This document shows, in pieces, positions 1 through 9,168 of a stretch of DNA of 64,000 nucleotides; position 1 is the stretch's first letter; every line of letters begins with the position of its first letter. A program made the position numbers and the translations under genes. The notes below the pieces were generated by a model. It was not told the origin of the DNA and searched no databases. It saw only the letters and a list, made by a program, of their open reading frames with translations. The stretch covers positions 1 through 64,000 of the forward strand of contig USFD01000001.1 of assembly GCA_900553885.1 (NCBI GenBank), in the 5' to 3' direction. This DNA is from an uncultured Ruminococcus sp. (lineage in GTDB: Bacteria > Bacillota > Clostridia > Lachnospirales > Lachnospiraceae).

Positions 1-190
1 GAGCGCATGCGAGTTAGCACGCTGTAAATCCTGCTTTTAGCTGATTCTCAGGTTCTGTTATTTTTCTTAACTCATGGAACGGAATCAGAATTTCCTGTTC
101 CCATCTTCTGAATCCGTCTTACAAAAACTTCTTTGTCTTCTGGTTTCCTTTCCTGCTTCCGGAGATTTCCTTCGACAAATCCGAATCTGT
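1..190. other. Window edge, no gene seen
   Basis: This is the region downstream of the radical SAM gene. Neither strand gives an open frame with a start and ribosome site, and I see no clear hairpin terminator. Confidence 0.4.
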
Positions 191-1537
191 TTATTTCTGC
201 GGATGGCTTTCTTCCCACAGTTTATCTGCCGTCGGTTTCCAGTTCTCAGCGTAGGACTCGCATCTGTCGCACAGATCGTCTACGCTCTCCGGATCCTGAT
301 AATCGGTATTCACAGCGCCGGTATCTTTGACCAGCTTTCTCAGGCGCTCCGGATTCTCCAGCATGGGGCAGGGACGCAGATGGTTGCCGTTAAAGGGCTG
401 ATTGTCGTGGTATGCCTGGAAGATCGGGCTTCTCAGGGCGTCCAGCAGTGAACAGTCATGGATATTTACATTGGAGTAGTGGATAAATACGCACGGCTCC
501 ACGTCACCTTTCGCGTTGATGTGCAGATATCTTCTGCCGCCGGCGATACAGCCGCCGACATACTCGCCGTCGTTCTGGAAGTCCATACCGAAGATCGGCT
601 TGGTCTCACGGAAATGACGGATGCGGTGATATATCTCTTCTCTCTGCTCCGGCGTAGGAAGCAGATCTGTCACTGCGCCGTGTCCTACCGGCATATAATG
701 GAAGTACCATACAAACAGTGCCCCGCTTTCGATCATCATGTCATAGAACGCTTCGCTGCTGACGTCTTCAAAGTTCTGGCTTGTATAGCAGACTGAGATT
801 CCGAAGGGCAGCTTATGTTCTTTCATCAGCTCCATCGCGTGCCGTACTTTGTGGTATACGCCTTCTCCCCGGCGGCCGTCGTTGGCCTTCTCAAAGCCCT
901 CCAGGCTGATGGCAGGCACAAAGTTCTTTACCCGCAGCATTTCCTGGCAGAATTCTTCGTCGATCATGGTGCCATTTGTAAATGCAAGGAACTCGCAGTC
1001 CGGATGCATCTCGCAGATCTTAAAGATATCTTTCTTACGTACGGTAGGCTCGCCGCCTGTGTAAATATACATATAGGTTCCCAGTTCCTTGCCCTGACGG
1101 ACGATCGAATCAATGTCCTCCAGAGTTAAGTTGAACTGATGGCCGTATTCCGCAGCCCAGCATCCTGTGCAGTTCAGATTGCAGGCTGTCGTCGGATCGA
1201 GCAGAATCGCCCAGGGAATGTTGCAGTTGTATTTCTTTGACATCTCATCCTGCGTGGCGCTTCCCTTCAGGCTGGCATTTGTAATAAAGTTCTGGAAAAA
1301 CGACCGGCGCACACCCGGGTCCAGTTCATAAAGTCTTAAAATCAGCTGATACCAGTTATTTTTATCTTCAATTGCTTTCCGGATCGCATTCCGCTGGCTT
1401 GTGTACCAGTCCTTCGGCATAAAACGATCTACAAAAGACATCAGTTTCGGAATATTTTCTTCCGGATTGCCTTCCAGATATTTCAGCGCCTGATTTACGG
1501 TAAATTCCTGCATTGTTTCTTTGATTGACTTTCCCAT
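191..1537 (-). CDS. Radical SAM protein with C-terminal auxiliary cysteines
   Basis: Predicted radical S-adenosylmethionine enzyme of 448 residues. The CNLNCTGC motif (CX3CX2C) near residue 120 binds the [4Fe-4S] cluster that cleaves SAM, and the YTGGEPT motif that follows is the SAM-binding GGE segment. The C-terminal third has further cysteines (GGCIAGG, EPCVF, RPCPM, CDRCESY), as in SPASM-type proteins that carry extra Fe-S clusters. About 100 residues precede the core, a long N-terminal extension with no recognised domain. The ATG at 1537 follows an AAGGCGG ribosome site. The next gene upstream on the strand is ftsH, about 110 bp away. The substrate cannot be told from sequence; the family ranges from peptide-modifying to cofactor-building enzymes. 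Confidence 0.85.
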   Translation of the reverse strand: MGKSIKETMQEFTVNQALKYLEGNPEENIPKLMSFVDRFMPKDWYTSQRNAIRKAIEDKNNWYQLILRLYELDPGVRRSFFQNFITNASLKGSATQDEMSKKYNCNIPWAILLDPTTACNLNCTGCWAAEYGHQFNLTLEDIDSIVRQGKELGTYMYIYTGGEPTVRKKDIFKICEMHPDCEFLAFTNGTMIDEEFCQEMLRVKNFVPAISLEGFEKANDGRRGEGVYHKVRHAMELMKEHKLPFGISVCYTSQNFEDVSSEAFYDMMIESGALFVWYFHYMPVGHGAVTDLLPTPEQREEIYHRIRHFRETKPIFGMDFQNDGEYVGGCIAGGRRYLHINAKGDVEPCVFIHYSNVNIHDCSLLDALRSPIFQAYHDNQPFNGNHLRPCPMLENPERLRKLVKDTGAVNTDYQDPESVDDLCDRCESYAENWKPTADKLWEESHPQK

Positions 1538-1650
1538 TCGTAATTCCGCCTTTCTCTTCTTCTGTACAAATTCTATTTTGTATTTTTATGATTTATCACA
1601 GGACCGGACACACAAGGATTCCGTCCCATGTACTTGCCGCCGGGATCCGG

Positions 1651-3468
1651 TCATGCATTTAATATCTGCATGAATTCCTCTCCCGTAATTGTTTCTTTGT
1701 CGTAAAGATAATCGGCCAGCTCATCCAGTTTTGACCGGTTCTCTTCCAGAATCTTTGCAGCTTTTTCATGTTGTTTTTTCACAAGTTCCACCACCTGACG
1801 GTCGATTTCCGTCTGGGTTTCCATAGAACAGGTTAAGGATGTGTCCCCGCCCAGATACTGGTTGGTCACCGTCTCCATGGCCACCATGTCAAAGTCTTTG
1901 CTCATGCCGTACCGGGTAATCATGGAACGGGCAAGTTTGGTCGCCTGTTCAATATCATTGGATGCTCCGGTGGATGCAGAGTGGAACACAAGCTCCTCTG
2001 CCGCTCTTCCTCCGGTCAGGGTAGCGATCTTATTCTCCAGTTCCTCCTGGCTCATAAGATAATGATTTCCTTCCTCAACCTGCATGGTATAGCCCAGCGC
2101 ACCGGACGTACGGGGCACAATCGTAATCTTCTGAACCGGAGCGGAATTACTCTGTTTTGCCGCAACAAGCGCATGCCCGATTTCGTGGTATGCGACCACT
2201 TTTTTCTCCTGATCGGTAAGGATTGCGTTTTTCTTCTGGTATCCTGCAATAACAACTTCAATACTCTCTTCCAGATCTGCCTGGGTCACGAAACGCCGGT
2301 TCTCTCTTACCGCCCGCAGAGCTGCCTCATTTACAATATTGGCCAACTCTGCTCCGGAAGCTCCGGAAGCCATACGTGCGATCTTGTTGAAATCCACTGT
2401 TTCGTCAAGTTTTACCTTCTTTGCATGAACCTTCAGAATTTCTTCACGGCCTTTGAGATCCGGCAGTTCCACCGGAACTCTCCGGTCAAACCGGCCCGGT
2501 CTGGTAAGAGCCGGGTCCAGAGACTCGGGGCGGTTTGTCGCCGCCAGGATGATGACACCGTTGTTTGTTTCAAATCCATCCATTTCCGTAAGCAGCTGGT
2601 TCAGCGTCTGCTCCCGCTCATCATTGCCGCCTACACGGCCGTCACGTTTCTGGCCGATGGCGTCAATCTCGTCAATAAACACGATACACGGAGCCTTTTC
2701 CTTGGCCTGCTTGAACAGATCCCGGACTTTGGAGGCGCCCATGCCGACGAACATTTCAACGAATTCTGAACCGGACATGGAGAAAAACGGCACATTGGCC
2801 TCTCCGGCTACTGCCTTTGCCAGCATAGTCTTACCGGTTCCGGGAGGGCCTACCAGGAGAATGCCTTTCGGCACTGTTGCGCCGACTTCTCTGTATTTTC
2901 CCGGATTATGCAGGTAATCCACGATTTCCGAAAGATTTTCCTTGGCCTCGTCTTCTCCTGCCACATCCGAAAACTTGATGCCTTCTGAAGACTTGACATA
3001 TACTTTTGCATTGCTCTTCCCGTTCCCGAATATCATGGAATTGGGGCCGCCCGCCTTCTTCATCAGCTTACGGGACATATACTGTCCGATGGCGATAAAG
3101 ATCACAACCGGAAGGATCCAGGAAAGAAGAATGGAAAGAATCGGCGACATCTGCTCTACAATCTGACCGGAAAACTTGGCGCCGGAGTCATACAGTCTCT
3201 GCGTCAGATCCGTATCCTCCACCATCCCGGTTTTGTAAATAGCGTCTCCATCTTTATCCGTAAAGACAATCTCATTGTCCTCCTGATTGATTTCAACCTG
3301 ACCTATGTCTTTTTCTTCCGTCATCTCAATAAATTTGTCATATCCGACCTCTGTAACTCTCCGTTCCGCCGCCCAGGGCATAAACAGAAAATTAAAGATC
3401 AGCAAAACTGCAAGCACGATTACATAATAATAAATCAATGGCTTTTTCGGTTTTTTCACTTCCTGCAT
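1651..3468 (-). CDS. ftsH: ATP-dependent zinc metalloprotease FtsH
   Basis: Membrane-bound AAA+ protease that extracts and degrades misfolded membrane proteins and short-lived regulators. It has 605 residues, near the usual 600-650. A transmembrane helix (about residues 11-30) is followed by a short extracytoplasmic domain and a second helix (about 108-128). Walker A GPPGTGKT is at 207-214, Walker B FIDEID near 264-269, and the [18 protein letters not shown] second-region-of-homology segment near 312. The zinc-binding HEIGH is at 428-432. Its start overlaps the 3' end of the upstream coiled-coil gene by 13 bp, so the two are probably translated together. Confidence 0.97.
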   Translation of the reverse strand: MQEVKKPKKPLIYYYVIVLAVLLIFNFLFMPWAAERRVTEVGYDKFIEMTEEKDIGQVEINQEDNEIVFTDKDGDAIYKTGMVEDTDLTQRLYDSGAKFSGQIVEQMSPILSILLSWILPVVIFIAIGQYMSRKLMKKAGGPNSMIFGNGKSNAKVYVKSSEGIKFSDVAGEDEAKENLSEIVDYLHNPGKYREVGATVPKGILLVGPPGTGKTMLAKAVAGEANVPFFSMSGSEFVEMFVGMGASKVRDLFKQAKEKAPCIVFIDEIDAIGQKRDGRVGGNDEREQTLNQLLTEMDGFETNNGVIILAATNRPESLDPALTRPGRFDRRVPVELPDLKGREEILKVHAKKVKLDETVDFNKIARMASGASGAELANIVNEAALRAVRENRRFVTQADLEESIEVVIAGYQKKNAILTDQEKKVVAYHEIGHALVAAKQSNSAPVQKITIVPRTSGALGYTMQVEEGNHYLMSQEELENKIATLTGGRAAEELVFHSASTGASNDIEQATKLARSMITRYGMSKDFDMVAMETVTNQYLGGDTSLTCSMETQTEIDRQVVELVKKQHEKAAKILEENRSKLDELADYLYDKETITGEEFMQILNA

Positions 3469-3962
3469 TCCACATCTGCTCCTTTCTTTTGTTCTGTCTC
3501 TGTATCTGTACCTTCCGCATTCTGTTTCCTGTCAGAATTTTCCGCGGATTTCTGCCCGTCCAGCGCGGTCAGCGCTGAAATCAGGGCCTGCTGCATAGCC
3601 AGCGTAGCAAAATCCATGGCAAATTCTGCATAAAGCATGTCTGCTTCTTCCTCATCTTCCTGCGGACTGCTGTCCTGGGTATGGAGATCACTGATAATCT
3701 GTTTTTTCATGATCTCTCCGATCTTGTGTCTGTAATCCAGCTGTGCCTGGGACAGTCTGCTTACAGCCTGAGACCGGCATGTCCTTGCCTTTTCTTCCAG
3801 CAGCAGTGTATTTTCCTTATACTCTTCCCGGGCCTTCTGAAGTTCGGAATGAATTTTATCTCTGCCGCCCTGTTCACAGATCCGGATCCTGCACTGCAGT
3901 TTTCCATACTGCTCTTCCATCTCATATAATTTAATGGCAAATACACTATCATCAATATTCAT
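3456..3962 (-). CDS. Hypothetical coiled-coil protein upstream of ftsH
   Basis: A 168-residue protein of unknown function. I chose the ATG at 3962 because AAGGAGGATG lies just before it; a longer frame back to 4148 has no support. The sequence is rich in Glu, Gln, Lys and Arg with heptad-like spacing (residues 10-90, from LYEMEEQYGKLQ onward), indicating a long coiled coil. It has no signal peptide or membrane segment and a polar C-terminal tail. It overlaps the start of ftsH by 13 bp, so it may be a cytosolic partner or co-regulated protein of FtsH; that is inference from position only. Confidence 0.7.
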   Translation of the reverse strand: MNIDDSVFAIKLYEMEEQYGKLQCRIRICEQGGRDKIHSELQKAREEYKENTLLLEEKARTCRSQAVSRLSQAQLDYRHKIGEIMKKQIISDLHTQDSSPQEDEEEADMLYAEFAMDFATLAMQQALISALTALDGQKSAENSDRKQNAEGTDTETEQKKGADVECRK

Positions 3963-4257
3963 GGAAAGACATCCTCCTTTCCGCCGCTTTATAAACCCTA
4001 CATTTTTTATATAGCAGATATTATTTTCCGGTGCGACTCTCAATTTTTCCGATCTGTCCTGACAAATCCGGAAATCTGTAAAAAAAGCTGACACATTCCG
4101 AATATTGTAAAGACAGAGCAGAAAAATTATAAGTGGCAGTGAACGCATTCCTCAGCTATATTGAAATTACCGGATCACGGCAGACAGGTTCGCGGATAAA
4201 AGCCGGATCCGATACAGAAAAACTGCAGATTATACAATATTATGAAAGGGGCAATGA

Positions 4258-4851
4258 ATGATGAGATGGTTTGATTCAGATTTTGACTATGTACAGGAAA
4301 TGATTGACGCCTGGAACAACGGGCGGAAAAGAATCCGTACAATCTACCTGATCCTGGGAGCGCTGCTGCTTATTGCGGGCATACTGACCGCTGTATTCCC
4401 GATTGGGATTTTTGCCGTGATCCAGTATCTGGCTGCAGTTGCCGTGATCGGGATCGGAGTTTATCATTTTATTACATTTGCGTCTATGACATATTACTTC
4501 AGGGATTATATGCTGATCATATCCGGTATACTGAACGTGCTGATCGGTATTCTGCTTCTTGTTATGCCGATTCAGCTGACTGTGCAGGTCGTTACATTTA
4601 TGCTTGCCTTTCTGCTGATCTTTAACGGGGCAGAAAAGCTTTCCTTCGCGTCACGGCTCCGGTACTACCGCATTCCCCATGCAGGAACTCTGACCTTCAG
4701 CGGAGTGCTCAATATTATCCTGGCAGTAGTATTTCTTCTGCTTCCCTTTGTCTCTGCACTGGCGCTGAATTATATTCTGTGTGCTTATCTGGTGATTATG
4801 GGAATTGCGCTTCTGATTGAAGCAGCAGGAATGAAAAAAATCGAACTGTAA
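4258..4851 (+). CDS. DUF308 (HdeD-like) multi-pass membrane protein
   Basis: A 197-residue integral membrane protein. After a short charged N-terminus (about 30 residues) there are six hydrophobic segments in three pairs, the pattern of DUF308/HdeD-like proteins. HdeD of enteric bacteria is linked to acid resistance, but the role of the Firmicute versions is unknown. Two ATGs are adjacent at 4258 and 4261; AAGGGG at 4246-4251 fits either. It is a single-gene unit, divergent from the ftsH operon and followed by a hairpin terminator. Confidence 0.8.
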   Translation: MMRWFDSDFDYVQEMIDAWNNGRKRIRTIYLILGALLLIAGILTAVFPIGIFAVIQYLAAVAVIGIGVYHFITFASMTYYFRDYMLIISGILNVLIGILLLVMPIQLTVQVVTFMLAFLLIFNGAEKLSFASRLRYYRIPHAGTLTFSGVLNIILAVVFLLLPFVSALALNYILCAYLVIMGIALLIEAAGMKKIEL

Positions 4852-4935
4852 AATGACCGGAAATGACGCAAGGCACATTCCGGAATTGCAAAAAGCTGTC
4901 CGGGCTCCGTACTCCGGAGCTGGTTTGCCATAATT

Positions 4936-4986
4936 GAAAAAAGCGTTTCTTCCCACCGGTATGCCGATGAAAAGAAGCGCTTTTTC
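4936..4986 (+). terminator. Rho-independent terminator between convergent genes
   Basis: A hairpin formed by AAAAAAGCG-TTTCTT and AAGAAGCGCTTTTT with a loop of about 18 nt. It lies between the convergent DUF308 (+) and TetR (-) genes and has A/T runs on both sides, so it can serve both. Confidence 0.65.
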
Positions 4987-5030
4987 TTATTCAATATAAT
5001 TTATTCAATATGATTATCTGTTTTCAATAT

Positions 5031-5573
5031 TTATCCATGATTTCCCGGGAACATCTTTCCGGTAATTATCTTCTCCATCTGAATCACCAGTTTCTTTTCG
5101 TCCAGATGAGGTTTTCCCACATAATGAAGCAGAACTCCCACCATACCGCTGGCATAAAATCTCAGCATCACTTCCATGTCGTCAACGCTGAGAGGAATAT
5201 CCTTTCCTTTTCCGCGGGCCAGTTCCGTCAGATAGACCATAACCGATTCTGTCAGCATGACCTCAATCTGGATCCATCTGCGGGAATAGAGCAGTTTTTC
5301 CAGCTTTGCCCGGTTCTGTCTGACAAAGGATACATACGTTGTCAGCGCTTCCACCCTGTCTTCCGCCTCCAGACTTCGCTGTGCAAGCTCCTGTGTAGAA
5401 CGGCGGAACGTCCAGTCCAGCACATCCATAATATCCCGGAAATGGTAATAAAACGTCTGCCGGGAGATGTGGCACTCTGTGATCAGTTTGGTCACTGTGA
5501 TCTTATCTATATCTTCCTTTTCAAGCATCTGGGAAAAGGTATCTGCAATCGTTGATTTCATGTCTTCTCTCAT
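5031..5573 (-). CDS. TetR/AcrR-family transcriptional regulator
   Basis: A 180-residue regulator. The N-terminal helix-turn-helix is clear (ITVTKLITECHISRQTFYYHF, about residues 20-40), the TetR pattern in which a helix pair ends in TxYYHF. The C-terminal ligand domain resembles that of DhaS/TetR_C_8 members. I start it at the ATG at 5573, preceded by AAAGGAG; the frame runs to 5660 without a better start. It lies in the opposite direction to the DUF308 gene and downstream of the exporter operon, so its target is not evident. Confidence 0.85.
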   Translation of the reverse strand: MREDMKSTIADTFSQMLEKEDIDKITVTKLITECHISRQTFYYHFRDIMDVLDWTFRRSTQELAQRSLEAEDRVEALTTYVSFVRQNRAKLEKLLYSRRWIQIEVMLTESVMVYLTELARGKGKDIPLSVDDMEVMLRFYASGMVGVLLHYVGKPHLDEKKLVIQMEKIITGKMFPGNHG

Positions 5574-5779
5574 AGGAACTCCTTTTCTCTTTCCACGGAC
5601 ACAGCATGATTCACTACAAAAACATATTGCTATTTTATTACATCTTTTTTTCAAAAACAAGTTGCATTTTTATCATAAATGTCCTTCTGATACGGGAAAT
5701 CAGCGTTTATCTGCCTGATAGGGAAAATATAATCTTTGAGGATTGATTCCGGATAAATATTTTTTCCAGACTCATACGC

Positions 5780-6415
5780 CTATTTTTTCTTAATCTGAAG
5801 CGCCCCTCTTTTCAAATGAAATACCACATCTGCTCTTTTTGCGATTTCATGAGAATGCGTAACAATAACTGCACATTTCTTCATCCGGCGCACACTTTCC
5901 TCCAGGATCTGCATAATTGACATTGCCGTATCTTCATCAAGATTCCCCGTAGGTTCGTCAGCTAAGATAACCGGCGCTTCCGAAGCCAGTGCCCTTGCAA
6001 TCGCCACACGCTGCTGCTGCCCGCCGGAAAGCTGTAAAACATTCCGCTTCATTTCTTCTTTGGTCAGCCCCATTTTTTCCAGGACAGGTTCCGCCGGCAA
6101 TTTGCTTGTTAATGCTACATTCTCCACCGGTGTCATATAATCAATAAGATTATATGACTGAAAAATAAAAGAAACATGATTGCGGCGGTGATTTTCCAGA
6201 CCGCTTTCCATAATATCTTTTCCGTTAAATAATATTTTTCCTCTTGCCGCAGTGTCCAGTCCTCCCAGTAAAGAAAGAAGTGTTGTTTTCCCGCAGCCGG
6301 ATGCCCCCAGAATTGCATATATTTTCCCCAGTTCCATTTCCGCGCTGATATTGCTGAATACATTCCTTTTTCTATCGTAACTGTAACTTAAATCTGAAAA
6401 TGATAATACGCTCAT
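5780..6415 (-). CDS. ABC transporter ATP-binding protein (MacB/LolD type)
   Basis: Nucleotide-binding subunit, 211 residues, that powers the two FtsX-like permeases encoded just upstream. Walker A GASGCGKT is near residue 37, the Q-loop is in FIFQSYN, the signature is LSGGQQQR, Walker B is VILADEP with the family tag TGNLDEDT, and the switch His is in VIVTHSHE. Such systems pump or sense antimicrobial peptides or move lipoproteins; unlike Bce systems, the two permeases here are about 430-450 residues rather than one of 600+. It is the last gene of the five-gene operon, 11 bp after the second permease. Confidence 0.92.
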   Translation of the reverse strand: MSVLSFSDLSYSYDRKRNVFSNISAEMELGKIYAILGASGCGKTTLLSLLGGLDTAARGKILFNGKDIMESGLENHRRNHVSFIFQSYNLIDYMTPVENVALTSKLPAEPVLEKMGLTKEEMKRNVLQLSGGQQQRVAIARALASEAPVILADEPTGNLDEDTAMSIMQILEESVRRMKKCAVIVTHSHEIAKRADVVFHLKRGALQIKKK

Positions 6416-6426
6416 TCTGTCTCCTC

Positions 6427-7722
6427 CTAGTCCATTTTTGTTAAAATATCTCTTGGTTTTAAGCGGATTACCGTACAGGAAGCAGCAAACACTGCCAGGC
6501 AGACAAGCAGAAGACCAATGCCATATACGCCTGCCATATCGGAAGCAGCAGCAGATACAGTTATATCTGTCACATTCTCTCCTGCCCTATCAATGATATA
6601 TCTGCCGGTTTTGTCAGCCAGAAAACCGGTCAAACCGGATGCCGCACCCATAGCCAGTAACCCAATCAGGATATTTTCCGATAATAATTGTCCTATTATT
6701 TCTCCTTTCCTTCGCCCGATCGCAAGCAGAATACCCATTTCCTTTTTCCGGCCTCTTGTCCAGAGTACAAGAAGCAGGGTAATAACGGAAATACCGATAC
6801 CTGTAATCACCAGTACTGCTGTGTCAATCATGCTTCCAAAAGAAGAAAGCGGTGCTGATACCAGATCAAAATCTTCTGTATTTACATGGAATACAAATGT
6901 TTTTCCCTTTACTTCCGGAAGATTTCTGATTGTTTCCATCAGTTTCTCTGCCTCTTCCGGTGTATGTGTATAAACATCAAGGTAATCATAGCCCTGCAAT
7001 TCATAAATCTGTTTCAGACTATTCACATCAATATATCCGAGATTGGCAGGAATCCCATCCGGTGTTATCGCCGAATGCGTCATTCCTTCTGTTCCGCTGA
7101 ATATTCCTAAAATAGTAAATGTAGAAGTTCCCTCTTCATCAATCGAATTCTGAAAAGTAATTTTATCGCCAACAGCAAGATTGTTCCTCTCCGCCAGTTC
7201 TTTTGAAATCAGTGCGGCATATCTGTCATCCGGTTTTATATGCCGTCCTTCTTCTAACCTGTAAGTTCCATTCAGAAATTTCGTATCTAAGGACGAATCG
7301 AGCAGAGACTGATAAGGGGTTGCCAGTCCCTTCGCATTTATCATGCCGGGCAGTGGTTCAAAGCTCCCGGGAATTCCCCAGAATCCCTCGGAACTTTTGG
7401 CGTTATATCCGATAACATTCGTAAGACCTGCTATTCTGTCAACTATTTTTTGTGTGATAAAGTCCCCGTTATAGGTAAATCCGGACGCCCCATTCCCATA
7501 ATCCTCGGCAGCGCCATAATTATTCCTGTCATTTGTATCAATTTCTATACGGACAGAAGCCCCGACCGTCTCTTTTATCTGTTCTGTTCCCTGCCGGACA
7601 GCCTTCTTGCTGGAAACTGCAATTAATACGGTTGTTAACAGCAGCGTAAACGTTAAAAAAAGCAATAAACTGCGCAGCCGCTGTCTGAAGCAATATTTTA
7701 CGGCCCGTTTTAAAAAATTCAT
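6427..7722 (-). CDS. FtsX-like ABC transporter permease
   Basis: A 431-residue MacB/FtsX-type permease. One N-terminal helix (LLLFLTFTLLLTTVLIAV) is followed by a large extracytoplasmic domain of about 230 residues, then three membrane helices in the C-terminal third. The RGRKKEMGILLAIGRRKGEI segment between helices is the coupling motif typical of the family. It is paralogous to the 448-residue permease just upstream, probably forming a heterodimer with the ATPase that follows. Confidence 0.9.
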   Translation of the reverse strand: MNFLKRAVKYCFRQRLRSLLLFLTFTLLLTTVLIAVSSKKAVRQGTEQIKETVGASVRIEIDTNDRNNYGAAEDYGNGASGFTYNGDFITQKIVDRIAGLTNVIGYNAKSSEGFWGIPGSFEPLPGMINAKGLATPYQSLLDSSLDTKFLNGTYRLEEGRHIKPDDRYAALISKELAERNNLAVGDKITFQNSIDEEGTSTFTILGIFSGTEGMTHSAITPDGIPANLGYIDVNSLKQIYELQGYDYLDVYTHTPEEAEKLMETIRNLPEVKGKTFVFHVNTEDFDLVSAPLSSFGSMIDTAVLVITGIGISVITLLLVLWTRGRKKEMGILLAIGRRKGEIIGQLLSENILIGLLAMGAASGLTGFLADKTGRYIIDRAGENVTDITVSAAASDMAGVYGIGLLLVCLAVFAASCTVIRLKPRDILTKMD

Positions 7723-7734
7723 CTGAAATTCCTC

Positions 7735-9081
7735 CTAACTCATTTTAGCCAGTATTTCCCTGGGCTTAAGTGAAAGTACCACTGCACCTGACATAACAAC
7801 TGTGAAAGCCGTCACACCGGTTTCCACAACCAGCAGCAGCATTCCTTTATAAAAGTCAGGCTGCAGATAATCTGCGTTTCCTGCTGCCGGCCGGATTCCT
7901 TCTATGGTTTTCTGTATGACAGTGCCAAATAAGTAAGTATTTAACAGGGCGGATACAGGAATGAAAAGAACCGCAGCCAGTAAAAATCCTATGATCAGTA
8001 CGGAAACTGTTTCTATGACAAACTGGCCGATAATTTCTTTTTTTCTTCTGCCGATGGAAAGTAAAATCCCTGCTTCCTTTATCCTTCCTCTTAACCGTAA
8101 TGTCATGATCAGCATTAAAACCGCAACTCCCAGAACAGATACTGCTGCAATCAGAGAAGCAACAATATTCTGTATCATCTGTAACTGACCGGAAATCTTT
8201 GAAAATCTGTAATCATTTTTCTGCATGATATGATTCTTCCAGTCAATCGAATCTATGTCCTCCACTTTTTCCGTTATTTCATTCAGGCGCAGCGGATCTG
8301 AAATAAAGAAGGACAATTCTCCTTCATAGATCCCCTGTTTCTGCTCTTTCAATCCGCAAAGCAGCTGCCTGTCGGAGAAAATCATATTTTCCGCTTTCTT
8401 TGCAGTTGGATTTAATCCGCTGTCAGTCCTGTTTCTGATTTCAAAGATTCCTTTGATTTCCACATCAGCAAAAGCAGTCTTTTCTTTAATCAGATCAATG
8501 TACTCTCCGTTTTCACTTCCCAGTTCTGCATGAGTGAGCCGAATCGTATCTCCCACTGACAGCTGATTTTCTTGTGCAAGCTCTTTGCTGATAAGAATTT
8601 TATTTTTATCTTCCGGTTTAATATGGCTCCCTTCTGTCAGCCTGCATTCTTCATTAAAAAATGCTTTTGTCAGGCCGGAGTCCCTCACCGCAATTACCTG
8701 CCCCATATTACTGTCTTCACTGTGCTGCATTCCGGCAATAAATGAGAGATCCTGTCCTTTTGCAAATCCGTGGTGCTCGGTATTGTATGTTTTCAGTTCC
8801 CCGCCGATCGCATCTAATATCTGCTGAACAGATCTTTCATGGATCACCGGTGTGCCATTACCGGAAAACTGACCGTTGTCTGCCTCAAATTGTTCATAAG
8901 GCCGGATATCAAAAGAAGCGCCGATATTCGAACGCAGTTCTTTCGATATCTGCGAAATACCCATAAATACCGAAATTCCGGTTAATACAGAAAATGAAAT
9001 AAGGGAAAAAACTCCGCACAGAATAAGATTCTGCCACTTTCTGCGGGTCAGATACAGAAAAACCCGTTTTCCAATGTGCAT
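7735..9081 (-). CDS. FtsX-like ABC transporter permease
   Basis: A 448-residue permease with the same plan as its neighbour: an N-terminal helix, an extracytoplasmic domain of about 270 residues, then three helices with the RGRIKEAGILLSIGRRKKEI coupling segment. The extracytoplasmic part shares motifs with the partner (KILISKELA... and AALISKELA..., SHIKPEDK and RHIKPDDR), showing a gene duplication. It is the first exporter gene after the histidine kinase; the 72-bp gap carries a likely response-regulator site and a TATGAT -10 box. Confidence 0.9.
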   Translation of the reverse strand: MHIGKRVFLYLTRRKWQNLILCGVFSLISFSVLTGISVFMGISQISKELRSNIGASFDIRPYEQFEADNGQFSGNGTPVIHERSVQQILDAIGGELKTYNTEHHGFAKGQDLSFIAGMQHSEDSNMGQVIAVRDSGLTKAFFNEECRLTEGSHIKPEDKNKILISKELAQENQLSVGDTIRLTHAELGSENGEYIDLIKEKTAFADVEIKGIFEIRNRTDSGLNPTAKKAENMIFSDRQLLCGLKEQKQGIYEGELSFFISDPLRLNEITEKVEDIDSIDWKNHIMQKNDYRFSKISGQLQMIQNIVASLIAAVSVLGVAVLMLIMTLRLRGRIKEAGILLSIGRRKKEIIGQFVIETVSVLIIGFLLAAVLFIPVSALLNTYLFGTVIQKTIEGIRPAAGNADYLQPDFYKGMLLLVVETGVTAFTVVMSGAVVLSLKPREILAKMS

Positions 9082-9113
9082 AAAAACACCGTCCTTTCTT
9101 TTATGTTGTTTCT

Positions 9114-9168
9114 ATCATAAAGAAGGACGGTTTCGTTTTGATTTTATTTCAATTTAGTTTTGATTTAG
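9114..9168 (-). promoter_or_regulatory. Probable operator and promoter of the exporter genes
   Basis: Two ATTTAG boxes (plus-strand reading) at 9152-9157 and 9163-9168 have an 11-bp period and sit at the 3' tip of the kinase gene. The same boxes with the same period occur before the response-regulator gene. On the minus strand a TATGAT -10 box follows at 9114-9119. OmpR-type regulators bind such direct repeats. Confidence 0.5.

Noticed and set aside
1981..2769. Plus-strand 262-codon frame
   Set aside because: It is a shadow of ftsH.
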